From assembly GCF_017916325.1 (NCBI RefSeq), contig NC_090160.1, positions 470,001 to 534,000 on the forward strand: a DNA stretch of 64,000 bases, given 5' to 3'. Shown here one piece after another: positions 8,925 through 18,800 of this stretch; position 1 is the stretch's first letter; each line of letters opens with the position of its first letter. The stretch is from Leishmania martiniquensis. Lineage: Eukaryota; Euglenozoa; Kinetoplastea; Trypanosomatida; Trypanosomatidae. The translations under genes and the position numbers were made by a program. The notes beneath the pieces were generated by a model. The model saw nothing but the letters and a program-made list of their open reading frames with translations. It searched no databases and was not told the DNA's origin.

Positions 8925-11900
8925 TCAGCTCCCTCCCTCGAGCAGCCGTATGCCGGGCTGTGGAAGAATATATTCGCCGCCATCGCGGATGCCTGCTGCG
9001 CCAGCGAGAACCAACTCCGGCATCCCGCACAACGCGTCTGGCGCCCCTTTACGCTGCATAGCACAGCCTTGCGCGCGTCGGTGTACGAAGATGATGTGCT
9101 CCAACACGACACCGCTCATGCGGTAGAGATCCTCCAGCGCGGACGCGATCGCCCCGACCATGAGCGCCGTCTTTCGGTACTCGCTACTGGCGGCCTCGCT
9201 GGCGATGATGGCCAGCTCCAATGACGCGTCAAGGGGGCGCAGCCCACGGCGAATACAGTCGTAAAAATACTCCGTGGCGTCGTCCCAGTGCTGAGTACGC
9301 ACGTACGTAAGCAGCACCACGTGCGCAAGCTGGGAGCTGCGGGTGCGCCGGTATTGGTGAGCAGTAGCCAAGGCGTGACTCCAGGCACCGCACTCCAGCG
9401 CTACGCTCACAGCCAGCATCACCAGTCGAGGAGCTGGGGACGCCTGCGTCAGCACACTCTGTCGCAGCACACGAAACGCCGCCTCCCACTGTCCACCCTT
9501 CACGCAAGCCTGCAATGCTACCGTCGTCGCGTTTACGTCGGGGCGCTGCCGCTGTGACATGCGGAAGAAGTACATGAGCGTCACCTGCCATGGAGCACCA
9601 CCCTGAAGAGCTGTGGCGAGGACTGTCGACGAGGAAGCGTAGGGCATGCACTGCGACTCGACAGCCTTGTCGTAGAGTAGCGTGGCCTGCTCCCAAGCGC
9701 CGGCCTGCTGCAGCACCCGCAGCGCATCCGCCACGGCAATCTGCTGCTCCTGTGCAGCTTCGTTCGTGTGCCGCGGGCGATGGGCTCGGCGCGCGGCCTC
9801 AACGAGTGACAGTGCCGCCTCCGTGGTGGAAGCTACCAGCGCCACGGTGCTCTCTTTGGACTGCGCTGCCGCAACCAGCTGTGCTGATCTGCTCTCCTCA
9901 TCAGCGATCGTCCCACGTTTCGACGGCGGAGGCAGCAGCGCCCACAGCTTCGCCGTGTTGTCTGCGCACACATCACGCCACATCTGCTCGTGATGAAACG
10001 GCAGTGGCAATGCCGTCGTGGGAAGCCATCGAAGGGCGTGCGTCCACAGTGCTGGGGTGCGCAGCATGGCGTATCGCGCCGTCTGCGCCACGTGAGCTAG
10101 ATCGGCTGGTATCCAAGCACTATTACCGTTGGAGGGCAGCGCGAACGGCGGCGACGACGCGGCTGCGCGGGCCGCGGTCGGTAGAAGTGGTACCCTCGGC
10201 TCGGCTGAGGTGAGCAGCGCGGCGAGCGACTCGAGCTCCTCGGTGGTGGTGGGGAGCACTGCAGTCGTGCTGGCCGTGCGTGGCGCCGCCGTCCTCTCAC
10301 CGGCAGCACCAGCGGGAGCGGTGTTGGGAGTGGCAGCATTGCCGGACTCGGCAGCTGTAAGTGAGCCGCTCGAGGAGAGCACCGGTATCGGCGATCTGTC
10401 GGCGGCCCCGGGCTCGCTGTGCCTCTGGGTTGCGTAACGCAGGAAACACGCGGCTGCCTCAGCCCACTGCCCGTGCCGCGCCGCCTTCGTCATGTGGGCA
10501 ACTGTCTTGGTCATCGACGTCCGCTCTAGCAGGCCGCGACACAACTGCGCAGCGTAGCGCTGGGCATGCCGACACTTCCGCACCAGCTCCGGCTGCTCCA
10601 CCGCGACGCTCTGGTAGAAGGACAGGCCTGAGTGCCACAGTCCTTGCTCAAGCGCCGTCTTTAGAATATCTTCCAGAAGGCCAGAGGCGCCACCGCGGTA
10701 GTGCGCAGTGCTCTGCATGGCCAGCCGAGCGAGCGGTTGCCGCTGCGCATCGTCCAAGTCGCGCCACACATCCGCCTCCACGAGGAGACGCACGACATGC
10801 GATGCACCGCCGACCTGAACGCGAGAAGGCGCCCCTGCAAGCGCCTGCAAGGCGCGGGCCCAGTTGCCCTCGAGGAGAAGCGCGAGAAGAGAGCATTCTG
10901 CTTCTGCCACAGTGTCAGCTAACGCCGGCGCTGCAGCCTCTTCCCTTAGCCAAGGGACCGCGAGACGGCGCATAAAAGGCCCCTTGGCTTCACCCGGAGT
11001 TGCGCCCAGGCTCGCGCCTGCCTGACTGCCTTGGCGCTGCTGATAACTCCGTGGTGAGGCGCGAATGGTGACCATTCTCGCTGCTGTCTCCAGTGCTGCT
11101 ATGGATAAGGCGGAAAGGGTCCAGGGCGTGCGCGGCCCGGGCGCGGCGGGCAGGTCGACCCCCGGTACATCGGCGGCGCCTGGGAAGGCAACGCGTCGTC
11201 CCTCGCTGTCCCGCGCGACGCGCTGCAGGAGCCACAATTGGCTTCGAGAGCCTAACGGCGTGTACGGCAATAGCGCTGCACATTGCTGCCAAGTAAAGGC
11301 GCGACGGAATGGCCGCTGCACGAGCGCGGCGACGGTGTACGCGGAGAGGTAGGGTGCCAATGCGGGCAGCGGCGCGACGAGGCGGCGGGTGGCGAGGAGG
11401 CTCTCCCCCACAGCAGCCTCTGCCTGGAGGGCGAGTGCATTCGCCACCTCCTCCCGCACGTAATCTGTCGCCTGTATTCGGCCTCCACTTCCTCTGATGG
11501 CTGAGGAAGTGAGCACCCTGCTCTCCGAGAGTCCGCCGCCTCTGTGGGCAGCTTGAACAGCGTAGCCGCCAAGGACATGCCCCTGCACCTGCTGCACGGC
11601 CAGCGCGCTGAGCGCGGAGTCCCAGAAGAGTGCAATTTTGCGCGTGTAGCGAGCGGCGCGCAGCAAGGAGAGCATTTCCTGCGATATCAGGGACAAGAGC
11701 ACGGCACTTGCGGCAACCGCCCTCGACGCGGTGCTGCGATCGAGCGCCGCCGCGCAACGCGGCAGTCGTGCTGTCGCTGTGGTGTGCGGCGCAGTAGTCT
11801 CGCTCTCAGTGCCCGCAGAGGAGGCTGTCGGCATCGCACGGCGAAGAGCAGCGTAGGAGGTGACGCAGAGTTGCTGAATGTGATACGTGCTAGCAGGGCC

Positions 11901-14900
11901 CGCTGCGCGCCGCCTAGCCGGTAGCAAGCGCAGGAGCAGCTCTGGTGTGCACTGCAGCAGCGCCTTGTACGGTGCGTCTGGCTCGACGTTTGGGCAGTTG
12001 CTGTTGGTCTCGCACGTGTCAGTGCTGAAGCCGGTAAAGGTAAGCGGCGGTGGCTCACGCGAAGGCCCCGGCAGCCTCAGCGGAGTTGACCGAGGGCCTT
12101 CAGAGACAACACCCCATGTCGCCCACTGCCTGTGCGGGTGCTTTGAAAAGTCGCTGCCTGCGTCGCCGTCGTCGTCGTCAGCTGGTTTTACCTGCCTGGC
12201 TCGCAACCGACGCAGTTCGGCGTCGTGCCGGCGCACCAGCTGACGCGAGATGGTGAGCACCACGTACAGGTCCTCCAGGCTCAGCATATCTGTCAGCCCG
12301 TGATGCATGTTTACTTGAAAGCCTGTAAGGCACAGCGCAGTGCGCGCGTGATGCGGCAAACCGGCGCTGAAGCGCCAGACCTGGGAGGGGGATAGCCACC
12401 ACCCCACACCGATGCCAAGGCCGCTGCTGTGCGTCGGCGTGCCAGCAGCAGCGCCGTGAGCGGCTTCACCGCGGATGTGGTTGCCCATCACGCGCCGCAG
12501 CAGCACAGCGTACTCCGTTATGCTCAGCACGCGCTGCGGCACCAATCCAGCGCGCACGACGCGCTCAACGCAGCGCGTTCGATCCGGTAAGACAGCGCTC
12601 AGTGGTGCCTTCGGGTCACGATCCCCAAAGACTGCGGAAGCGGCAGAATCAGCGGCACATGGACTCGCGTCTACAGCCGGCGAAGAAGCCTGCCGAAGCA
12701 GTGCCACCGCGGCGGTGGGGTCGGCGTTGGCGACGGCCAACTGCGCAATCAACACGAGAGCAGCATCAGCAGTAGCATCGCGGTCGTCCGCGGCCAAGCA
12801 ACCGAGCAGGGCGCGGAAAGCACGCACGCCACAGACAGCCTCGATCAGCCGCAGCACCTCCGCCAGACGCCCGTGCTGCGCCAAGACGTAGAGAAGCATG
12901 TGGACCGTGTCGGTGTTCAAGCTGAGCAGTGCTGCCGCTGGTGCCGCAGAGGCCACACCCAATGAGTCTGTGTCGCCGCCGTCTGCCGCCACTGGAGAAG
13001 GAGGAGCATCGGGCTGCGAGGGCACCGACGAAGCGGTCACAGCATGAGGAGCTGTCCCAAGCGTCTCGCTGAGGATGGCGTTCCACGCTGCCATGCGCTC
13101 CACCAGCCGCAGCGCCAGTGACCAGGACTCGCGCTCGCAACAGAGCACCGACTGGAGAACAGACGGCGAGAAGGACAGGCGGCGGTGAAGGCTACGGAAC
13201 CGCCGCGTCTGCTCGCATAGAATCGCTGTCCGAACCAGCGATCCCTCCTCGGGGTCTGAGCTCGTATCGTGGCCAGGGCCACTGTCGAGGCCGCCCGCGT
13301 GGCCTGCCACGTACGCCCCCAATAGCCCCGCATCGTGCACTGTGTGCAGCGCGCCGCAGACGGCCAAAACCACGTCGCCCACAACACGGCCCAGCAGCAC
13401 CTCGCCACCTTCGGCAGGGTTCTTCTCACAGCATCTGCCTGCGTCATCAACCTTCGCGGCTCTTGGCAGTTGCCCCTGCTGTGCAGTCTCCTTCGGAAGG
13501 CAGCCTGAAAACTCATCTGCCGTGGGTAACGCCGACTCGGCTGCCATGCGCGCAAGCGTGGCAGTGAGACCCATCAGTGCCGCCGCATTCGACACCGCCT
13601 CCTCCACCAGCTCGGCATCAAGAGAACGGAAAGACAGAGGCAAAGTGCGGTTGTTATCTGCCTCGGCACTACGGAAGCAGTCCCGAGAAAGGCACCTCGC
13701 CATCGAAAGCGTCGACGGCCCACGCGTGGCGGAGGCCGCTCCGCGCGGCAATCTGCTGCTGGCGGCCTTGCATAGTGTCCTTCTCTCGCACCCCATCCCT
13801 TTCTCCTCCCCTCCGCCTCCATTTCGTTCTCCGCTGCTAGACACCGCCGCAGCGGAGAGGCTGCGCGCTTCGGCACAATGCGGCGCTGATGCGATCGTCG
13901 CACCAGAATTGCAGACAGCACTGGGGAGCTCGGGGTCCTTTCGGTTGGCGGCCGCGGCCACAGCACTGGCATACGCGCGCACCTGATCCGCGCACCATTT
14001 GAGAAGCGCGTACACCTCTGCTGGTGCGAGCTCGACAGGCTGCGCTAGACTTCGGTACATGTAAGGCCCGTAGCCTTTCCATTCAGGCTGTAGAAGACGC
14101 ACGAAGGAAGTTGGCTGCTCCTCCGCGGCGCTTGAGGAGAAACGTGCGCCGCCACATTGTTCAGAGCGATACCGCCCCAACTCCGACCGACATTGGCCAT
14201 TGCCCTGGGCAACTCTCGTGGCAGTCTCCTCCACGCTCTCCGCTTCCTCTGCCGCACACGCGCTTTCGGCGCACACCCTGAAAATGCTGTGCGCCAGTGA
14301 CAGCGCTAGGGCGGCACGGCGGCCAGAGCGACCGAGCAGCGGCACCTGAATCCCCGTCGAAGCGCGTGCGTCGGTGCTCGCGCTGGCAAGCAAGTACGCC
14401 AGGCGGCGGCGCAACGCAAACAACTCCTGTTGCAGCTTGAATAAGGTTGGCGTACTTCTGCTGTGTTTGCCCTCACAACCGATGTGCGCATCTACCGATG
14501 TGCGCCAGGCACCTGGAGACTCGTCCATGCGTGAAGATGTTGGCGACGCGAAGGGTGTGCCCAATGCGGAGCGTGTGGCTAAACGCATGTCAAGGTCTGC
14601 CCAGGAAATGGAAGCGGCCAAGGTGCTCGCGTCGGCGTGGTCTTCGTGACGCGTCAGAAGACCCATCGCGGCAGGCAAGTCATCGTGCGTGCTGCCGCTC
14701 TTTGGCCGATGCGCCGGCGACGGTGGAGGTGGCGCACCCTTTGCGGAGAAGTGGTGTCGTCTCGCGTGGCCCTCCGCGCTCATAAAATATAGGAGGTCGG
14801 CGGCGCATCGCTCTTGCCGAAGAGCGCTCTCACGTGCGCGCTGCGCCAGCGCTGCCGCCGCGATAGGGGCAAGCCGTGGCGACCCCTGCACCGCTGTCCA

Positions 14901-15200
14901 TGGCACACAAGAGTAACTGGCTGCTGAGAGGCTACCAGTGCCAGGAAAAGGCTCATCAAAGGCCAGCAGCGTCTCCGAGGGGCCCTGCGATCTCTGTGAG
15001 GCAACGGGTCTTCGAGTTGAAGCTGACGCCCTTTGAATGGCAGAGACGGAGAAGAGAGCAGACGGCACGGCGTCGCGGCGTCCCGAGATGCGATGGCGCA
15101 GTGCGTGAGGCCACGCTGCCGGTGCAGAGGGGGAAGAAGGAAAGGGCAACGAAACGGGCTTGGGAGGCAGCAGTCGACGTGGCGAGCAGCCGAGAGGCAT
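8925..15200 (-). CDS. Very large pentatricopeptide-repeat-like (PPR) protein, probably mitochondrial
   Basis: This 2,091-residue protein has helical-repeat segments of PPR type, clearest in the C-terminal quarter: ALRVLQQAGAWEQATLLYDKA, AYRKTALMV-type helices, VALQACVKGGQWEAAFRVLRQ, SVALECGAWSHALATAHQYRR and VVLLTYVRTQHWDDATEYFYD. Units are about 33-36 residues with the G-x-W-x-x-A turn common in trypanosomatid PPRs. The N terminus (MPLGCSPRRLLPPKPVSLPF) is Arg/Pro/Ser-rich and lacks acidic residues, as in mitochondrial import signals. Kinetoplastid PPR proteins act in mitochondrial RNA processing, stability and translation, so the same is inferred here. Long Ala/Ser-rich insertions separate the helices and the length is unusual. 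The start at 15200 is preceded without gap by a 15-codon upstream ORF. No LAGLIDADG or other catalytic domain was seen. Confidence 0.65.
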   Translation of the reverse strand: MPLGCSPRRLLPPKPVSLPFPSSPSAPAAWPHALRHRISGRRDAVPSALFSVSAIQRASASTRRPVASQRSQGPSETLLAFDEPFPGTGSLSAASYSCVPWTAVQGSPRLAPIAAAALAQRARESALRQERCAADLLYFMSAEGHARRHHFSAKGAPPPPSPAHRPKSGSTHDDLPAAMGLLTRHEDHADASTLAASISWADLDMRLATRSALGTPFASPTSSRMDESPGAWRTSVDAHIGCEGKHSRSTPTLFKLQQELFALRRRLAYLLASASTDARASTGIQVPLLGRSGRRAALALSLAHSIFRVCAESACAAEEAESVEETATRVAQGNGQCRSELGRYRSEQCGGARFSSSAAEEQPTSFVRLLQPEWKGYGPYMYRSLAQPVELAPAEVYALLKWCADQVRAYASAVAAAANRKDPELPSAVCNSGATIASAPHCAEARSLSAAAVSSSGERNGGGGEEKGMGCERRTLCKAASSRLPRGAASATRGPSTLSMARCLSRDCFRSAEADNNRTLPLSFRSLDAELVEEAVSNAAALMGLTATLARMAAESALPTADEFSGCLPKETAQQGQLPRAAKVDDAGRCCEKNPAEGGEVLLGRVVGDVVLAVCGALHTVHDAGLLGAYVAGHAGGLDSGPGHDTSSDPEEGSLVRTAILCEQTRRFRSLHRRLSFSPSVLQSVLCCERESWSLALRLVERMAAWNAILSETLGTAPHAVTASSVPSQPDAPPSPVAADGGDTDSLGVASAAPAAALLSLNTDTVHMLLYVLAQHGRLAEVLRLIEAVCGVRAFRALLGCLAADDRDATADAALVLIAQLAVANADPTAAVALLRQASSPAVDASPCAADSAASAVFGDRDPKAPLSAVLPDRTRCVERVVRAGLVPQRVLSITEYAVLLRRVMGNHIRGEAAHGAAAGTPTHSSGLGIGVGWWLSPSQVWRFSAGLPHHARTALCLTGFQVNMHHGLTDMLSLEDLYVVLTISRQLVRRHDAELRRLRARQVKPADDDDGDAGSDFSKHPHRQWATWGVVSEGPRSTPLRLPGPSREPPPLTFTGFSTDTCETNSNCPNVEPDAPYKALLQCTPELLLRLLPARRRAAGPASTYHIQQLCVTSYAALRRAMPTASSAGTESETTAPHTTATARLPRCAAALDRSTASRAVAASAVLLSLISQEMLSLLRAARYTRKIALFWDSALSALAVQQVQGHVLGGYAVQAAHRGGGLSESRVLTSSAIRGSGGRIQATDYVREEVANALALQAEAAVGESLLATRRLVAPLPALAPYLSAYTVAALVQRPFRRAFTWQQCAALLPYTPLGSRSQLWLLQRVARDSEGRRVAFPGAADVPGVDLPAAPGPRTPWTLSALSIAALETAARMVTIRASPRSYQQRQGSQAGASLGATPGEAKGPFMRRLAVPWLREEAAAPALADTVAEAECSLLALLLEGNWARALQALAGAPSRVQVGGASHVVRLLVEADVWRDLDDAQRQPLARLAMQSTAHYRGGASGLLEDILKTALEQGLWHSGLSFYQSVAVEQPELVRKCRHAQRYAAQLCRGLLERTSMTKTVAHMTKAARHGQWAEAAACFLRYATQRHSEPGAADRSPIPVLSSSGSLTAAESGNAATPNTAPAGAAGERTAAPRTASTTAVLPTTTEELESLAALLTSAEPRVPLLPTAARAAASSPPFALPSNGNSAWIPADLAHVAQTARYAMLRTPALWTHALRWLPTTALPLPFHHEQMWRDVCADNTAKLWALLPPPSKRGTIADEESRSAQLVAAAQSKESTVALVASTTEAALSLVEAARRAHRPRHTNEAAQEQQIAVADALRVLQQAGAWEQATLLYDKAVESQCMPYASSSTVLATALQGGAPWQVTLMYFFRMSQRQRPDVNATTVALQACVKGGQWEAAFRVLRQSVLTQASPAPRLVMLAVSVALECGAWSHALATAHQYRRTRSSQLAHVVLLTYVRTQHWDDATEYFYDCIRRGLRPLDASLELAIIASEAASSEYRKTALMVGAIASALEDLYRMSGVVLEHIIFVHRRAQGCAMQRKGAPDALCGMPELVLAGAAGIRDGGEYILPQPGIRLLEGGS

Positions 15201-15248
15201 TCAGCGCACGCGCCTCTGCGCAGGAAGAACGCGATGCATACAAAACAT
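15201..15248 (-). promoter_or_regulatory. 15-codon upstream ORF abutting the PPR-gene start codon
   Basis: ATG at 15248 opens a frame of 15 codons ending in TGA at 15201-15203, directly followed by the main ATG at 15198-15200. It would be in the mRNA only if the acceptor at 15265 is used; use of the CAG near 15216 would remove its start codon. Confidence 0.6.
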
Positions 15249-15264
15249 GCAGGCGCACAAGACA

Positions 15265-15277
15265 CTAAAAGAAAAAG
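15265..15277 (-). promoter_or_regulatory. Polypyrimidine tract and TTTTAG acceptor for the PPR-like gene
   Basis: The minus strand reads CTTTTTCTTTTAG, with the AG at 15265, giving a 64-nt 5' UTR. A second, weaker acceptor (TTCTTCCTGCGCAG) ends near 15216. Confidence 0.65.
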
Positions 15278-15855
15278 CTGTGTGTGTGTGTGTTGGTCGA
15301 TAAGACGGATGTCGAAGACGGCACGACGGCACCGATACGTCTGCTGTGCGCCTTGTGCCGGTGCAGGTGCTTGTGTCGTGCTGTTGGCACGAGAGGAGGG
15401 TGCGGGGGGAGAGAGGAGAGAGGGAACGGTGGCGGACGAGTTGGCCGGCCATAGGGAGGGGGGTGGAGGAGGGGTCCCAAGCTCGTTTTGTGGAATACGG
15501 GTGCGAATGGGAGGGAGGGAGAGCGGCAGCGGAAGACGTCGTGCCGTCACCCATCATGGATCTGTGCCATTGCCTGTCACACTGCTCCGCTGTTCTTTCC
15601 TGGGTGCTCTTTGCGTCTTACACGAAGACGGCGATGACGATGGCGTCGAATCGCAGGCGCAGAGAGCTGTGCCGTCTGGGGATAGTCGGCCCCTTCTTGT
15701 CCTCCTTCTGTCGCTCTCTGTGCGCGTGTGGTCGTTGCTGCGTTCTTCTGCAGCACATGCGCGCGTACGCGCTCCTCCCCAGTCCACTCTGCGCTCGCTG
15801 GGGGTGGGGGTGTGGGGGGGAGTGGGAGGGGGAAGCAGAACGGTGAGCGGGCGAG

Positions 15856-18800
15856 TCAGTACAAGCTCGAGTCCTCATCACAATGGCAGTCGCACCCATT
15901 CACAGGGCAGCGCCGGTGCGTGCGAAACCAGCTCTGCAGGTGGTACGCATGACCACCATGGCCGCATGATGTGCACCAGGCAAAGGCGGTGGCCACCTCC
16001 ACAGCACCTCGGCGCACGGGCTCGAGGCACACGGCGCACCGCGTCGGTCTCGTGCTGCAGATGCTCAGCAGTGACCGGATAAGCTGCGTTCCCGTGTGCT
16101 GCTCCCCGCATACGCAGAGTTTCGACTCTATCGACCTCATGGAGGCGGACGCGTACGGGGGCGAGATGGAAGCGACGTGTGCCGCGCCACTACTGCGAAG
16201 GCATGCAAAGAACGGCGTTGCCGAGGAAGGAAATGACGGTGCACCAGCCGGAAGACTCTGGTCAATGCCCGCATCACCGCCACTTGCGGTGCTGACGGCA
16301 GCCACAGCGCCACGAGCTGCCCCCTGTACAACTGGCATCGACGCGAGATCCACTGGAAAGGGAGAAGAGCGACTCAGACTCACCATCTCAGCATCCTGTC
16401 GTGGAGTAGAGTGAAGGTGGTGATAGCCGCCACCACAGCGACCAATGCACGCAGCTTCAGCTGCTGAGGCGAGGGCAGCACTGGGCGAAGACGTGGCGGC
16501 GGCGGCACCACCGTCTCGAGCCAGGAAAGCGCGACTACGAAGTTGCTGACACTCAACATCGAACGTTGTGCGGCGCACGAAAGCCTGCTCGTCGTCGAGG
16601 AAAGAGCGGTATGCCGCGGCCCACCACACCCATGGTACATCCGCGTCAGCGTCGTCGATGCCGTAGGCGCCCAGGTCGCTGTCGTCGCCGCTATCGTTCC
16701 CATCATCGTCACACATGCCTTCATCCCTTGGTGAGACTGCGGCGCGCAGGACGTGTCCAGGAGAAAGGCTGCCACCGACGGCGCTCACGTCTGCTGAGCG
16801 ACGCAGCCTAACGGCGCCGTGGGCATTCGCTGATGGCGGCGGTGGCGGCGGCAGCGCACTATTGCGCACGAGCCACGCCGTATGCGCCACGCCATTCTCC
16901 ATGGAGCCCTCCTCGTCACCGGCTAACGCGGGAGGCGGCTGAGTTGCGCTGCGCCTTCTGCGGCTGGACCGCAGGTACGAGAACGGGAAGCGGCCGTGCA
17001 CGCTGTCGCGACCCGGGCCCTCGCCGTTGCCGTCATCGTAACCACCGGCGTCGCCACCCACGCTATAGCCGTACAGCTGATAGGCAGGCGAAGTGACAGA
17101 GAGCTCGGGGCTGCCCGTCAACTCTAAAGGCAGGCTGTGCGCAGCCAGCGAGGCCGTCAACGTCCGCTCCGTCGCTGCGGCGGCGCTTGTCTCACTGTCC
17201 AGCAAAAAGGGAAAGGCTAAAGCCGCCGCCGTGGTGAGAACGCCGAGGCGAGCGAAGAGGCAGGCGCCCAGCTGGAAGTCACCAGTGGAGTCGACGATCT
17301 CCTGCATGGCAGCAAAGGTGCGGAGGTGAATGCCATGCTGAAGCAGCACAGCCTGCATCGGGCTGCATTCGGGGAGGAGGGCTTCCTGCATGACATGGCT
17401 GAGCGCAGCCGTCGTACCTGCCTCCATGACCACGGCCAGGGCGACGCGGTCCCAGAAGGGCAAAGCCGAGTGCCGGTAGAGGTGCAGGGGCAGCGACGTC
17501 TGCACGGCGGCCGCGCCGTCGTGTCTCCCCTCCACTGCCGCTATCGCACCGTGCGACTGGAAGCGCAACGGCTCCTCGCAGGGGCCGCACAGGCAGTGGA
17601 AAACGACGAGCAGCCACGGAGAGAGAGAGGCGCGAAATGAAGCACATACCCGGGGGTCGCTGTTGCACACCATAGACTGCGCTTCTGCGGGGCGGCGAAG
17701 GAGGGCAGCGATGGCGCCGTAGCTTGGAGAGCGGCTGGCGAACCGGAGCAGCAGCTCCGCCGCCTCGTGGTAGTGCCCGTGCGTCACCTCCACCGCAACG
17801 GCGCGCTCGATGTCCACGTTGGGGCTGCTCTCCCCAAGCACGGACACCGCGTCTGCGAGGGACGGCAGCTGCAAGATGCTTCGCCATGGCTGCCTCGCCT
17901 CCTCCGCCAGTGAGGATGGCAGCCAACGCAGAGCCCGCAAAACAAGAAGACAGCACAGGTCCTCGTGAAACACGCACGCCTTCGTCGTGGCGTGCCACGC
18001 AGGTCCCAAACACGCCTGCACCCTCGCCGCCGCCTCTCTCTGTGCGGCGCCGCGCCTGGCCACGGGAGAGCTGCCCAGCAGCTCCATCAGTGACGGCACA
18101 GGCCCCCACGAAGCCACGAGCGAGACCGATTCAAGCGTGGCTACGTACGAGAACAGCAGGGCTACATCCTCGCTACCAAAGCCGCGCACCTTCTTGACTG
18201 CCGCGAGGTTCGCCAAGGACGAGAGGCCAAAGCCGGCCGCGTAGCGCCGCCGCATGAGCTGTTCGATGCCTTGAATAGAGACAAGGTCTGCGGCATAGAG
18301 TGTGGGTCCGAGGCCGACGAACACGCTGCCTTCCTCGTGCCACGCCGACACCGCCCGAACCTCAATCGGTACCGACGCCACCTCGCCCGCCGCGTTCATT
18401 CCCGCGACACACGACACGTTGCCGGGCCCTATTCGGAGTGCGCCGTGGAGGTCAAAACGTTGCTCAGCCGAAATCAGCGCCGCACTCGCGATCTCGTTCT
18501 TGGTACTCGTCTTAGCGTAGCTGGGGACTGTGATAGCAGGTGCCCGCGGATCGCGTGGGCGCCGTCGCTGCTGCTTTAGCTGCCGCGTGGAGATGGAGGT
18601 GATGTTGGATGGGGCGGGCCAGTGGCTTGAGGTGGGGTCGGCACCGCTCTGAATGCCGCTCTTTCCGCCGTGTCCACCATGATTGTGCATCCGGCAAGCC
18701 ACCAACGCACCTTCCCTGAAGGGCTGCAGCATCGCCGCCGCTAGCGCGTTTTCCTTCAACTGCGGGCCACTGCCACCCACGGCACGGCCTCTCACGCTGG

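Larger units (their letters stand above)
15201..15855. other. Intercistronic region, GATOR2-like gene B to PPR-like gene
   Basis: About 650 bp. It contains the uORF and acceptors listed separately, a GT run at 15281-15292 and G-rich stretches at 15400-15470 and 15795-15840. No other gene was seen. Confidence 0.7.
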
